Below are positions 44,794-55,702 of a DNA stretch of 64,000 bases, one piece after another. The position numbers and the translations under genes were made by a program. A model generated the notes under the pieces. It was not told the origin of the DNA. It made no database searches and worked only from the letters and a program-made list of their open reading frames with translations. The stretch covers positions 20,627 through 84,626 of the forward strand of contig QXZA01000023.1 of assembly GCA_009886625.1 (NCBI GenBank), written 5' to 3'. Positions within the stretch are counted from its first letter, which is position 1, and each line of letters starts with the position of its first letter. The DNA comes from Flavobacteriaceae bacterium (lineage in GTDB: Bacteria > Bacteroidota > Bacteroidia > Flavobacteriales > Flavobacteriaceae).

Positions 44794-45502
44794 TCAATAT
44801 TTTAGTTGATCTTGGTGATTTGAATTGTTGTAAATGTAGTTTGAAATACATTATTGCAGCATCTAATACTTCAGATTTTTCTACTCTAGAAAGTTTTATT
44901 CCTACAACATTATCAAATTTCATGCCTAAGAGTTGAATCCAAACGGTTTTAATAGAACCTTCTAAAAAGGCCCCTCTTGGTTTTGATTGACTCATACACC
45001 CTGTTTCAAGATCAAAGTAGGCTGCTGTTTTATCTGTGATATTAGGGTAAAATCCAATGAATTCTGAGATGTCCAACATCAACTTAATGTGAAACAAACC
45101 GATTTGATCCTCTGAATCCAACCAAAGCATCCTTTTTTTTAAAAAAGAGTACAATTCAACATTTGCTTCTTGTTCTTCTTTTACCACTTGGTGAATGACT
45201 TCGGCCAAGAAAAACAAAAGTGTTTTTTTTATCAAGTTAAAGGGAATGGATTGATAGGGGTAATGAAGTTTGGCTTCTTTAATAAAACCAAGTCGTTCTG
45301 TAGGGTTTTTTGGTGCTTCCAATTCCAAAAGGCTGAGGGGCTCAAAAAGAGATTTAGTGATTTTTTTATTGGTTCGGGAGTTTAATATTCCCTTGAGCAT
45401 GTAGGATTGTAATCCATACTCTTTTGTATAACAGGCAACAATTAAACTGGAGTCACCATATTTCACCGTGGTAAGGGCCAAGGCCTCAGTTGAAGTATGC
45501 AC
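44777..45502 (-). CDS. recO: DNA repair protein RecO
   Basis: The 241-residue protein starts with GTG at 45502. The N-terminal OB-fold has TEALALTTVKYGDSSLIVACYTKEYG, and the C-terminal half is helical with LFHIKLMLDISEFIGFYPNI. RecO loads RecA on SSB-coated DNA in gap repair. The zinc-finger Cys seen in many RecO proteins are absent in the usual positions; the single GCMSQ and the preceding FDLE occur where the finger would lie. It starts 13 nt after gdhA and overlaps the TonB receptor gene by 17 nt, both on the minus strand. Confidence 0.92.
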   Translation of the reverse strand: MHTSTEALALTTVKYGDSSLIVACYTKEYGLQSYMLKGILNSRTNKKITKSLFEPLSLLELEAPKNPTERLGFIKEAKLHYPYQSIPFNLIKKTLLFFLAEVIHQVVKEEQEANVELYSFLKKRMLWLDSEDQIGLFHIKLMLDISEFIGFYPNITDKTAAYFDLETGCMSQSKPRGAFLEGSIKTVWIQLLGMKFDNVVGIKLSRVEKSEVLDAAIMYFKLHLQQFKSPRSTKILNEIFK

Positions 45503-45515
45503 TCGAACTCAAAAA

Positions 45516-46910
<1,395 letters not shown>

Positions 46911-48263
46911 TTAAAAAAGAAATTCAACCAAATTTTCAACTTTAGAAAAGGCTTGAATTTTAATTGATTTAGAGGCCGAACCTAGTTTAGAAAATTTTGA
47001 GATTGCAATGTTTTCATAACCAAGTTTTTCTGCCTCTTGGATTCTGATTTCTGCTTTGGCAACAGGACGAATTTCGCCTGAAAGACCAATTTCAGCAGCA
47101 AAGCAAGTATTTTGTGGAAGCGGAATGTCGTGATAACTGGAAAGCAATGCGGCAATGACTGCGAGATCCAAAGCAGGGTCTTCTATGTTCATTCCTCCTG
47201 TAATATTGATAAAAACATCTTTACTGCCCAAGGCAAATCCCGCTCTTTTTTCAAGAACTGCTAAAAGCATGTTAAGACGTTTGGCATTAAATCCTGTGCT
47301 ACTTCGCTGAGGTGTTCCATAAACTGCAGTACTAACCAATGCTTGTACTTCGATCATTAAAGGGCGAATGCCCTCTACTGTGGCAGCAATTGCATGACCA
47401 CTTAGGCTCTCTTCTTTTTCAGAAATAAGGACTTCACTTGGATTGGTAACTTGACGTAAGCCTTGAGTTAGCATTTCATATATTCCAATTTCGGAGGTAG
47501 CGCCAAAACGATTTTTTTGTGCTCTAAGGATTCGATAGATATGGTTTCTGTCCCCTTCAAACTGAAGTACGGTATCGACCATGTGTTCTAAGATTTTTGG
47601 CCCAGCAATATTTCCGTCTTTGGTGATATGTCCTACGAGGATAACAGGAGTATTCGTACTCTTTGCAAATTGAATTAGTTCTCCTGCAGTAGCTCTTATT
47701 TGAGAAACACTTCCCGCTCCACTTTCAATATTATTACTGTGAAGAGTTTGTATAGAATCCACTATGAGAAGATCGGGCTTTATTTTTTGAATTTGTTGGA
47801 AAATTTTTTGAGTTTCTGTTTGACTTAAAACAAAGCAGTTTTTTCCAGTCAGACCCATACGGTCTGCTCTAAGTTTTATTTGTTGTTGGCTTTCTTCTCC
47901 AGAAACATATAAAACATTTGTAGTTAGGCTTAAAGATACTTGAAGTAGTAGAGTAGATTTCCCGATTCCGGGTTCTCCTCCTAAAAGGATTACTGATCCA
48001 GGAACAAGTCCTCCGCCTAATACTCTATTTAATTCTTCATCTTTTGTTTTAATTCGAGGGACTTGGGCTATTTCTATAGCATCCATTCGAATGGGGCTTG
48101 TTATTTCTTTGGAGGAAGCTGTTTCCCATTCTTTTGTGGACTCCTTTTCTATAATTTCTTCAACTAAAGTATTCCATTCTTTGCAGGCATTACATTGACC
48201 TTGCCATTGGGCTTGTTGTGCTCCACAATTTTGACAGAAAAAAGCTTTTTTAACTTTGGCCAT
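46911..48263 (-). CDS. radA: DNA repair protein RadA
   Basis: The 450-residue ATPase assists branch migration in recombination. The N-terminal zinc finger is FFCQNCGAQQAQWQGQCNAC, followed by Walker A in LLGGEPGIGKSTLLLQ, the KNRFG motif (KNRFGATSEIG), and a C-terminal Lon-like domain (KDVFINITGGMNIEDP). All parts are present and length is normal. It follows the UPF0104 gene, panD and panC in one direction. Confidence 0.97.
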   Translation of the reverse strand: MAKVKKAFFCQNCGAQQAQWQGQCNACKEWNTLVEEIIEKESTKEWETASSKEITSPIRMDAIEIAQVPRIKTKDEELNRVLGGGLVPGSVILLGGEPGIGKSTLLLQVSLSLTTNVLYVSGEESQQQIKLRADRMGLTGKNCFVLSQTETQKIFQQIQKIKPDLLIVDSIQTLHSNNIESGAGSVSQIRATAGELIQFAKSTNTPVILVGHITKDGNIAGPKILEHMVDTVLQFEGDRNHIYRILRAQKNRFGATSEIGIYEMLTQGLRQVTNPSEVLISEKEESLSGHAIAATVEGIRPLMIEVQALVSTAVYGTPQRSSTGFNAKRLNMLLAVLEKRAGFALGSKDVFINITGGMNIEDPALDLAVIAALLSSYHDIPLPQNTCFAAEIGLSGEIRPVAKAEIRIQEAEKLGYENIAISKFSKLGSASKSIKIQAFSKVENLVEFLF

Positions 48264-48284
48264 AGGATATAAAATAGTCTTTTA

Positions 48285-49241
48285 TTAACGGTTGACTAAA
48301 GGTAATACAAAAAAGGAAAGGCTACCAAAGACGATGATCATCAAAGTTTGTGAGGTCCACATGATCCATCCAAACGCTAATCCAGATTCGTTTGAAATTC
48401 CAAAAGCAACTAGCATCAAGGCCACTGAAAAAGGATAGATTCCTATCCCTCCATTGGTTGCAGAGATCGCTAAACCTCCAATGACAAAAGCAGGGAGTAA
48501 AGCATTTAGCCCTAGTGTTGCTGTTTCAGGGACTGTCCATTTTACCACATAAAACATAGCCAAATACATAAACCAGATAAACAGAGTGTGGGCAATAAAG
48601 GCCTTTTTGTTTGGCATGGTTTTTAGACTTAATATACCTTCTAAAAGTCCTTTTAAAAAGGTTTTTATTTTTATAATCAAAGAGTATTTTTCTTGTTTGA
48701 ATAGGAACCTAATAAGAAAAAAGAATAGAAGAAACAAAGCCCCACCAAGGAGTAATGAACTACTGGAAATTTGTTTCTCTTTCAGCATTCCCCAGATGAG
48801 TTCAAACTGCAAACTCAAAGCTAAAAGGATGAATCCGAGTAAAATAATAAGATCGACCAAACGTTCTGCGATTATTGTTCCAAAGGTTTTTTCAAATGGA
48901 ATTTTCTCATAGGAACTTAAAGTTGTGGCTCTCAATATTTCTCCAGAGCGAGGGATTCCAAGGTTAGCGATGTATGCAATTAGTACGGCTAAAGTTGAGT
49001 TAATAAATCTGGGTTTATAACCTAAAGGAGCAAGAAGATATTTCCAGCGATAAGCACGTGAAAGATGGCTCAAAATCCCAAAACAAACAGAGAGTAATAA
49101 AAATCGATAGTCTGCATTTTTAATATAACTGTAGATTAGCTCTCGTTCCTCAGCTGTTGTTGCACTTACCGTTAAGTAAATAAAGAATATGCCAACCCCC
49201 AAGGGTAGGACGACTTTTAGAATAGATTTTAAAGAATTCAA
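48285..49241 (-). CDS. UPF0104/YbhN-family membrane protein
   Basis: The 318-residue protein starts with TTG at 49241, 3 nt after the panD stop. It has about eight hydrophobic segments, with SRAYRWKYLLAPLG, GIPRSGEILRATTL and AERLVDLIILL as visible family motifs. The family is related to the flippase domain of lysylphosphatidylglycerol synthase and is thought to move lipids or related molecules. The substrate is not known. It is placed between panD and radA, an order I have seen in other Flavobacteriia. Confidence 0.83.
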   Translation of the reverse strand: MNSLKSILKVVLPLGVGIFFIYLTVSATTAEERELIYSYIKNADYRFLLLSVCFGILSHLSRAYRWKYLLAPLGYKPRFINSTLAVLIAYIANLGIPRSGEILRATTLSSYEKIPFEKTFGTIIAERLVDLIILLGFILLALSLQFELIWGMLKEKQISSSSLLLGGALFLLFFFLIRFLFKQEKYSLIIKIKTFLKGLLEGILSLKTMPNKKAFIAHTLFIWFMYLAMFYVVKWTVPETATLGLNALLPAFVIGGLAISATNGGIGIYPFSVALMLVAFGISNESGLAFGWIMWTSQTLMIIVFGSLSFFVLPLVNR

Positions 49242-49244
49242 ACC

Positions 49245-49595
49245 TTAATTGAGTTGATTGGTTGACTCGTTAGGAAAAATAAGAGTAGGCTTAAATTGTT
49301 TTGCTTTTTCCACTTCCATTTGAGCATAGCAAATGATAATGATGACATCCCCTTTTTGTACTTTACGTGCTGCTGGACCATTTAGGGTAACATCTCCTGA
49401 ACCTGCAGTTCCTTCAATTACATAGGTTTCCAAGCGTTCTCCATTGTTCACATTGACTATCTGAACTTTTTCGCCAACAATTAAGTTAGCCGCTTCAATT
49501 AGGTTTTTATCAAGTGTAATACTTCCAATGTAATTTAGATCAGCATTGGTTACCGTTACACGGTGTATTTTCGATTTAAGTACTTCAATTAGCAT
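49245..49595 (-). CDS. panD: Aspartate 1-decarboxylase
   Basis: The 116-residue pyruvoyl enzyme makes beta-alanine for pantothenate. It begins [19 protein letters not shown], and the self-cleavage site Gly-Ser is in [10 protein letters not shown], which yields the pyruvoyl group from Ser. Length is right. It follows panC by 12 nt; the two supply both parts of pantothenate synthesis except the ketopantoate branch. Confidence 0.95.
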   Translation of the reverse strand: MLIEVLKSKIHRVTVTNADLNYIGSITLDKNLIEAANLIVGEKVQIVNVNNGERLETYVIEGTAGSGDVTLNGPAARKVQKGDVIIIICYAQMEVEKAKQFKPTLIFPNESTNQLN

Positions 49596-49607
49596 GGCCC
49601 AAAGGTA

Positions 49608-50453
49608 TTACATTATGCCCAATTCTACGGTATCAATTAACCTTGTTTTTCTTGTATAGACAGCTACAAAAATTCTATAGGATATCCCTCTCTCCAGAGA
49701 TTGGACAGGAATCAAATCGGTAGTATTAGCAATAAAAAAATAGTCCACTGTCATTTCAGATTTTTCTTCAACTTTGGTTTTAAAGTAATGTGACATTTTG
49801 GACGCATCCCATGCTGTTTGATTTGATTGAATTACTTGAAGAGCTTTGTAGATTTCTGAAGCAGCTTTGCGCTCCTTTGGACTTAACAGGGCATTCCTAG
49901 AACTCATGGCTAAGCCATCGTCTTCCCTGATAATGGGACAACTTACCACCTCTATTTTCAGATCTAATTGTACAACTAGCGCCTTAATGATTTGTAATTG
50001 TTGAAAATCTTTTTCCCCAAAATAAGCACGGTTTGGGCTTAGCTTTTCAAACAAGGACTGGACAACAGTGGCTACTCCATCAAAATGCCCCGGTCTGTAA
50101 GCTCCTTCCATATGTTTTTCTAAACCGTCAAAACGGTAGCTTTTAGAGGCCAATTTTTCAGGATATAGATCTGTGTATTCAGGAACATAAAGAAGCAGTT
50201 TTTCTTTGAGAGGAGCCAATTTTTGTTGATCTTTTGTAAGGGTTTTAGGGTACTCAGCTAAATCTTCTTGATTATTAAATTGCGTTGGATTTATAAAAAT
50301 ACTAACGATGACCCATTCGTTTTCAAGGGTAGCTTTTTCGACTAAAGAGGCATGTCCCTGGTGTAAAGCGCCCATGGTTGGCACCAATCCAACGGATCCC
50401 TTTTTGTCTTTTAAAAAGGAGTGTATCTCCCTGTGTGTAGTATACACAAACAT
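49608..50453 (-). CDS. panC: Pantothenate synthetase
   Basis: The 281-residue ATP-dependent enzyme joins pantoate and beta-alanine. It has the nucleotidyltransferase HxGH-type motif in PTMGALHQGHASLV, the pantoate region YFGEKDFQQLQ, and the KMSKS-like loop in REDDGLAMSSRNALLS. Length is typical. It is first in the panC-panD-UPF0104-radA row and diverges from the glycogen-synthase-like gene by about 95 nt. Confidence 0.96.
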   Translation of the reverse strand: MFVYTTHREIHSFLKDKKGSVGLVPTMGALHQGHASLVEKATLENEWVIVSIFINPTQFNNQEDLAEYPKTLTKDQQKLAPLKEKLLLYVPEYTDLYPEKLASKSYRFDGLEKHMEGAYRPGHFDGVATVVQSLFEKLSPNRAYFGEKDFQQLQIIKALVVQLDLKIEVVSCPIIREDDGLAMSSRNALLSPKERKAASEIYKALQVIQSNQTAWDASKMSHYFKTKVEEKSEMTVDYFFIANTTDLIPVQSLERGISYRIFVAVYTRKTRLIDTVELGIM

Positions 50454-50548
50454 TTAGGATATGTTTAACGGTGCTAAAGTAGGTAGTTTTTGAGTATATG
50501 TGTATTAATTTTGTACTTTTACAGAACTTTCCTTACGGAATAATTCAT

Positions 50549-51349
50549 ATGAAAGATAAGAGAATTTTAATCATTTCTTCAGAGGTAGTACCTTATCTAC
50601 CCCAAACTGAACAAGCAATCAATTCATTTCAAATTCCAAAGGCTATCAACGAACAAGGTGGCCAGACACGAATTTTTATGCCACGGTATGGCTTAATCAA
50701 TGAAAGGAGACATCAATTACATGAAGTTATCAGATTGTCTGGGATGAATCTAGTGATCAATGACATGGATATGCCGTTGATTATCAAAGTGGCTTCTATT
50801 CCTAAAGAGCGAATGCAGGTCTATTTCATTGATAATGACGAGTATTTCAAACGTCGTGGGATTTTACATGATAGTGAAGGAGATTGTTATAAAGACAATG
50901 ACGAGCGCATGATCTTTTTTACTAAAGGAGTAGTAGAAACCGTAAAAAAATTGAACTGGTCCCCAGATATTATTCATCTTCATGGCTGGTTTACTGCTTT
51001 GTTTCCCTTGTATTTACAAACTTATTACAAGGATGAGCCTTTATTTGCTGATAGTAAAATTATAAGCTCCATTTATGGTCCTGATTTTGAAACTCCTTTT
51101 GCCAAAAACTTTTTTGAAAAAGTAGCTTTCGATAAGATTGATTCTACGCACATTGAAGGTTTGAAAAAAGCCAATTACGAAGCATTGATTTCTTTGGCAA
51201 TCAAAAATTCGGATGGTTTAATTTTGGCAGCAGAAGATATCCCTTCTTCTTTAGTTGAAGAGGTTCAGAACAGTAAAAAACCTCATTTAGACTTTAGTGC
51301 TTCAAAAGATGAAGAAACATACATTGATTTTTATAGTAATAAATTTTAA
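50549..51349 (+). CDS. Glycogen/starch synthase-like protein, N-terminal domain only
   Basis: The 266-residue protein aligns with the N-terminal (acceptor) domain of GT5 glycogen synthases: it begins MKDKRILIISSEVVPYLPQ, and shows FMPRYGLINERRHQLHEV and DIIHLHGWFTALFPL. The C-terminal nucleotide-sugar-binding domain of GT5 enzymes is missing, so glycogen synthesis by this protein alone is unlikely. Homologous short proteins seem to be common in Flavobacteriia. The gene is 14 nt before the DUF4270 lipoprotein gene and diverges from panC. Confidence 0.82.
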   Translation: MKDKRILIISSEVVPYLPQTEQAINSFQIPKAINEQGGQTRIFMPRYGLINERRHQLHEVIRLSGMNLVINDMDMPLIIKVASIPKERMQVYFIDNDEYFKRRGILHDSEGDCYKDNDERMIFFTKGVVETVKKLNWSPDIIHLHGWFTALFPLYLQTYYKDEPLFADSKIISSIYGPDFETPFAKNFFEKVAFDKIDSTHIEGLKKANYEALISLAIKNSDGLILAAEDIPSSLVEEVQNSKKPHLDFSASKDEETYIDFYSNKF

Positions 51350-51363
51350 TAGAAAACCCATCA

Positions 51364-53190
51364 ATGCGCTTTATCATTAAACTTCTTGCAAGTGTCATTC
51401 TAGTTTTGCTTATCAGCTCATGTAATCAAGATTATCATCCTGTAGGAGAATCTTTATTTGAAGATCAAACTCTTGAAACAATGACCCAAAGCTTTCCCAC
51501 CTTCACTTATCAGAAAAAAATAAAAAAAGTTCAAACCAATGGATTGCCTCTTATGCAATTGGGAAGGATAACACATCCTGTTTTTGGATTAGCTGAAGCA
51601 AGCTTTACTGGTCAGTTAGCCATAGCTAACAGCCCTTTCTTTGGAAATCACAGGCAGCAATTTGAAGATGAGCCTGTTGATTCTGATCCAAATTTGATTC
51701 CTGAAAATGAAACAGTAACAGCTGTTTATCTTGACATCCCTTTTTTCACGAATCAAAATGATACGGACAACGATGGAGTTATTGATTCGTTGGATGCAGA
51801 TCCAAATGATCCACAAAGTAATTCTGATGGAGATGAATTAACAGATTTAATTGAATTTCAATTGCAATTAAACCCATTGAGTTCTGATAGTGATGGAGAT
51901 GGCATTTTGGATCATGATGATGAGGATAATGAATCCTATCAAAGTGAGAATAGAGAATATGAAATTGATTCACTCTATGGGAATCACGAGGCTACATTCA
52001 ATTTGAAAGTATATGAATTAGGGGCCTTTTTAAATAATTTAGATCCTTTAAATAATTTTGAAACCACACAGGCATTCTATTCTTCTCAAGATTATTATGA
52101 GGATGGATTTTCTAGAGCCACACTTTTTGATGATACGGTATCTTTAAATTTTGAAGAGATACGAATCAATTTTAAAGAGGACGATCTCGAGACACTAGAC
52201 GTTGATGAAACGACACAAGTTGAAACGAGACTCTCTCCTAGATTACGCGTTCCTTTGGACATTAGTTTTTTTCAAGAAAACATAATTGACAAGGAAGGTT
52301 CTTCTGATTTAGAAACCAATGTTGATTTTCAAAAAGCGTTAAGAGGCTTGATTATTCGAGCTGAAGATTTTTCAGATGATTTATATATGTTATTGGACAT
52401 CCAAAATGCCAACATCAACATAGTTTATGAATACGATGATTATCAAACACAAGGAACTCTTGGAGATACAACGGATGACACGATAGAAAAAGCAGAAAAG
52501 GAATTTTCATTGACCTTTAATGGGATTCGAATCAATACACTCAAGAATAGTCTTTTTGATGCAGCAGTTCAAGAGCAGCTTACCATTTCTATTAATGACA
52601 ACCCCTCAAATAGACTTTATGTTCAAAGTGGAACTTTTTTAGGAAAAATTCGCCTTTTTGGAGATGAAGAACAAGATGAGAATGAGTTGATCGAAGATTT
52701 GAGAGGAGAGTCATGGTTGGTCAATGAAGCCAATCTCATTTTTTATATTGATCCTGCTTTAGCCAATACAAAAGAATTACTTGCACAACGGTTGTATCTT
52801 TTTAATTACGATACTGGTTTTCCGCTTTCGGATTATATAAGCGATGGTTCTGTTTCAAATTTTGGAGCCAACAGCGACAAAAGTATTTTTGGTGGATTAT
52901 TGGAATATGATGACAACAATACGCCTTACCGTTACAAGTTTAACATTACTGATCATATTTCTAATATTATTAGAAATGACTCCATCAATTTTGATTTAGG
53001 GTTAGTGGTGAACGCAGACATTGATAATTTAGGTTTTCTTAATGCCGTAACTGAATCAGAAGAGGAGTTGTTGTATCCTCTATCGGCAACATTAAATCCT
53101 CTTGGAGCAGTGTTAATAGGATCTCATCCTGAAGCAACTTTAGAAGATAAGAAAGTCAAATTAGAGCTTGTTTATTCTTCTTACCAATAA
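51364..53190 (+). CDS. DUF4270 lipoprotein with calcium-binding-type repeats
   Basis: The 608-residue protein has a lipoprotein signal with LISSC (Cys about 20). The DUF4270 features include VQTNGLPLMQLGRITHPVFG and the C-terminal NPLGAVLIGSHPE. A stretch of about 60 residues (132-190, nt 51757-51933) holds repeated Asp-x-Asp-x-Asp-Gly units typical of thrombospondin-type-3 or dockerin-like calcium repeats, placed inside the beta-rich domain. The function of the family is unknown; it is predicted to be on the outer side of the membrane. It is paired with the short glycogen-synthase-like gene. Confidence 0.85.
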   Translation: MRFIIKLLASVILVLLISSCNQDYHPVGESLFEDQTLETMTQSFPTFTYQKKIKKVQTNGLPLMQLGRITHPVFGLAEASFTGQLAIANSPFFGNHRQQFEDEPVDSDPNLIPENETVTAVYLDIPFFTNQNDTDNDGVIDSLDADPNDPQSNSDGDELTDLIEFQLQLNPLSSDSDGDGILDHDDEDNESYQSENREYEIDSLYGNHEATFNLKVYELGAFLNNLDPLNNFETTQAFYSSQDYYEDGFSRATLFDDTVSLNFEEIRINFKEDDLETLDVDETTQVETRLSPRLRVPLDISFFQENIIDKEGSSDLETNVDFQKALRGLIIRAEDFSDDLYMLLDIQNANINIVYEYDDYQTQGTLGDTTDDTIEKAEKEFSLTFNGIRINTLKNSLFDAAVQEQLTISINDNPSNRLYVQSGTFLGKIRLFGDEEQDENELIEDLRGESWLVNEANLIFYIDPALANTKELLAQRLYLFNYDTGFPLSDYISDGSVSNFGANSDKSIFGGLLEYDDNNTPYRYKFNITDHISNIIRNDSINFDLGLVVNADIDNLGFLNAVTESEEELLYPLSATLNPLGAVLIGSHPEATLEDKKVKLELVYSSYQ

Positions 53191-53191
53191 G

Positions 53192-54520
53192 CTAGAGTAA
53201 ATTCCAAATTGTATATCCAGTAAAGACTACAACCAATCCCACTGCTCCTTGAAGTAGGGTTCCGAATGTATGTGTCTTATAGGCTGTTTTTACATCCAGT
53301 CCACTCATTTGTGATACGATCCAAAAATAAGAATCATTGGCATGGGATACAGTCATGGAGCCTACGCCTAGTGCCATAATTGCCCATACTTTTCCCATTT
53401 CACTATCTAATCCCAAAATGGGAAGTAGAGGGAAAATAATGGATGAGGTGGTAATGATGGCAACCGTTGAAGACCCTTGAGCGGTTTTAAGTAAAGCAGC
53501 AATAATAAAGGGAATTAAAATTCCTAAACCTGAAAGTGTAGAGATTTCTTTTGCATAATCCTGTAAAGGTATAGTTTGAATGATAGTGCCTACTGCACCT
53601 CCCATACCTGTGATAATTAGAATTGGTGCAGCTTGTTCGATTCCTTTCTTCAATGTAGTATTCACGAATTCCTTTCCTTTGATCAACTGAAAAGCAAAAA
53701 GCATCCCAACTCCCAAGGCCATGGTAGGTTCGGTAAGCCATAATAAATATTCTTTCCCATAAAATTCTGGGAATAGTTTTATCATGGTTCCTAGACACAT
53801 CATCATGATGGGAACAAGAATGGGAAGTAAAGCCGATCTAAAACTGGGAAGGATCAGACTTTCGGTTGTGGATTTTCCCTCATTCTCTTTAAGTGCTACT
53901 TCTTCATATTTATTTTTTTTGATAAGGAAGTTCCCATACCATCCTCCAACAAGGATAAGAATGAATGCAATACTTCCTCCAATAATAATAAGTAAGAGTA
54001 AGTTTTCTAAATTTAAATTTGCTGCTGCTGCTAAAGGACCAGGTGTAGGCGGAACCAAAACATGAGGAGCAAATAAACCAGTAGATAGCGCTACAGTAAG
54101 CCCTACAAGAGGTGTTTTTGTTTGTCTTGAAAGAGTTTTATTAAGTTGGGATAAAATAACAAATGCAGCATCACAAAAAACAGGAATAGAAACCAAGTAA
54201 CCAATACAGCTCACTGCATAGGGTAGTGGAAGTTTATTGAGATATTTTAGAATTCCATTGGCTAAAGCAATGGTTCCATTTGATTTTTCTAAGGCAACCC
54301 CAATTACGGTTCCAAATAGAATTAATAGGCCGATGTTTTGTACTATTTTTCCAAAGCCTTTTTGAATAAAACTTAGGGCTTCTAATGGGGCAATTCCAAG
54401 AAGGAAAGCCAAGAAAAAAGCAGCAGTTAATAAAACAAGAAAAGGATGTAGTTTAGTGAAGGAAGTGCCTAATACGATCCATAAAATCACCAAAAAAATA
54501 CTAAAGAGAGAGAATGTCAT
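53192..54520 (-). CDS. GntP-family permease, likely for glycerate
   Basis: The 442-residue protein has about 12 hydrophobic segments and the GntP family features: LFAPHVLVPPTPGPLAAAANL near residue 150, GSSTVAIITTSSIIFPLLP and SHANDSYFWIVSQMSG near the C-terminus. The known substrates of the family are gluconate and related sugar acids, taken up with H+. The gene starts 2 nt after a glycerate kinase gene and shares its strand, so D-glycerate is the more likely substrate. Confidence 0.88.
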   Translation of the reverse strand: MTFSLFSIFLVILWIVLGTSFTKLHPFLVLLTAAFFLAFLLGIAPLEALSFIQKGFGKIVQNIGLLILFGTVIGVALEKSNGTIALANGILKYLNKLPLPYAVSCIGYLVSIPVFCDAAFVILSQLNKTLSRQTKTPLVGLTVALSTGLFAPHVLVPPTPGPLAAAANLNLENLLLLIIIGGSIAFILILVGGWYGNFLIKKNKYEEVALKENEGKSTTESLILPSFRSALLPILVPIMMMCLGTMIKLFPEFYGKEYLLWLTEPTMALGVGMLFAFQLIKGKEFVNTTLKKGIEQAAPILIITGMGGAVGTIIQTIPLQDYAKEISTLSGLGILIPFIIAALLKTAQGSSTVAIITTSSIIFPLLPILGLDSEMGKVWAIMALGVGSMTVSHANDSYFWIVSQMSGLDVKTAYKTHTFGTLLQGAVGLVVVFTGYTIWNLL

Positions 54521-54522
54521 TG

Positions 54523-55653
54523 TTAAGGATTTGATTTTTTAAGTAATTGTAAGACTTCTATAAGCTTCGAATTTATATTTTTTGCAGCATTTTTCATTGC
54601 TTCATTAAGATTCATAGCTACTGGAGTTGTTTGATGAATGACTAAATGTGGAAAAGAAGGTAGATGGGAAAGGGAGGTTTTTCCTGCAAAGAGCAGGGTT
54701 TTTATTTTAAGTGGATGAGTAAGTTGAACAACTTGCATAGGTAATTTACCATAAGTACTCTGTTGGTCAAAATGGCCTTCTCCGGTGAGTACTAAATCCA
54801 TTTCTTTTATTTTATCATAAACTTTTGTTTGCACTGCCAATAATTCAAATCCCTGTTTTAAAATGGCGTTAAAGACTCCTGATAAGCCAGCACTAACTCC
54901 ACCAGCAGCTCCACCTCCAGCAAGATCAAGTATGTTTTTTCCAAATTGTTTCTGAATGACTTTTGCAAACTGTATACTTCCTTTTTCAAGCTGATTGATA
55001 ATAGTAGGTGAAGCTCCTTTTTGTTGGGCATAAGTATGTGCAGCTCCAAATGGTCCAATCAAAGGATTTTCAACGTCACAAGCGACTATCCATTTTATAT
55101 CATTTATCCCATAAACTATTGCGTCCAAGTCAATGCGATCAATTTTCTCTAGATTTTCACCATTCGGCACTAAGAGATTATTTTTTTCGTCATAAAATGT
55201 AACACCTAAAGCACTCATTATTCCAAAGCCCATATCATGGGTAACACTTCCACCAATACCTAGATATATTGTTTTACATCCTTGTGCAATTGCATGTTTG
55301 ATCATGATTCCTGTACCCCAAGTAGAGGTTTTTAAGGGATTCCTTTCGTTTTCTTTGAGTTGAACCAAACCCGAAGTTTGCGACAACTCAATCCAAGCGC
55401 TTTCAGTATTTTTAAACAAGAAATAAGGAGCAGTGATTGGACGCTTTAAACTGTCTGTTGTATGGCAATCGATAACTTTTCCTTCAGCGTGATCTTCAAG
55501 TACTTTGATAGCGCCTTCTCCACCATCGGAAAAGGGAAGTAAGGTGCATTCAGCTTTTGGGAAAACAGCTGTTACAGCTTTTTTCATTTCCTTAGCAACC
55601 TCGGTTGCAGTAAGACTTCCTTTAAACGAATCAGGAATAATAAGTACTTTCAA
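54523..55653 (-). CDS. Glycerate kinase, GlxK type
   Basis: The 376-residue protein starts with TTG at 55653. The family N-terminus is MKVLIIPDSFKGSLTATEVA, with the conserved FSDGGEGAI, and further on GIGGSVTHDMGFG and DLVLTGEGHFDQQS. It phosphorylates D-glycerate to 2-phosphoglycerate. Together with the GntP permease 2 nt downstream it forms a two-gene unit for uptake and use of glycerate. Confidence 0.92.
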   Translation of the reverse strand: MKVLIIPDSFKGSLTATEVAKEMKKAVTAVFPKAECTLLPFSDGGEGAIKVLEDHAEGKVIDCHTTDSLKRPITAPYFLFKNTESAWIELSQTSGLVQLKENERNPLKTSTWGTGIMIKHAIAQGCKTIYLGIGGSVTHDMGFGIMSALGVTFYDEKNNLLVPNGENLEKIDRIDLDAIVYGINDIKWIVACDVENPLIGPFGAAHTYAQQKGASPTIINQLEKGSIQFAKVIQKQFGKNILDLAGGGAAGGVSAGLSGVFNAILKQGFELLAVQTKVYDKIKEMDLVLTGEGHFDQQSTYGKLPMQVVQLTHPLKIKTLLFAGKTSLSHLPSFPHLVIHQTTPVAMNLNEAMKNAAKNINSKLIEVLQLLKKSNP

Positions 55654-55702
55654 TGGGTCAACTTTTGATTTCTAAGGTACTAAAACGAACCTTTTTAAAA
55701 AA

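Noticed and set aside
48586-48912. 108-codon plus-strand open frame
   Set aside because: It is fully antisense to the UPF0104 membrane protein gene and has the basic, Ile/Lys/Ser-rich composition of a shadow frame.
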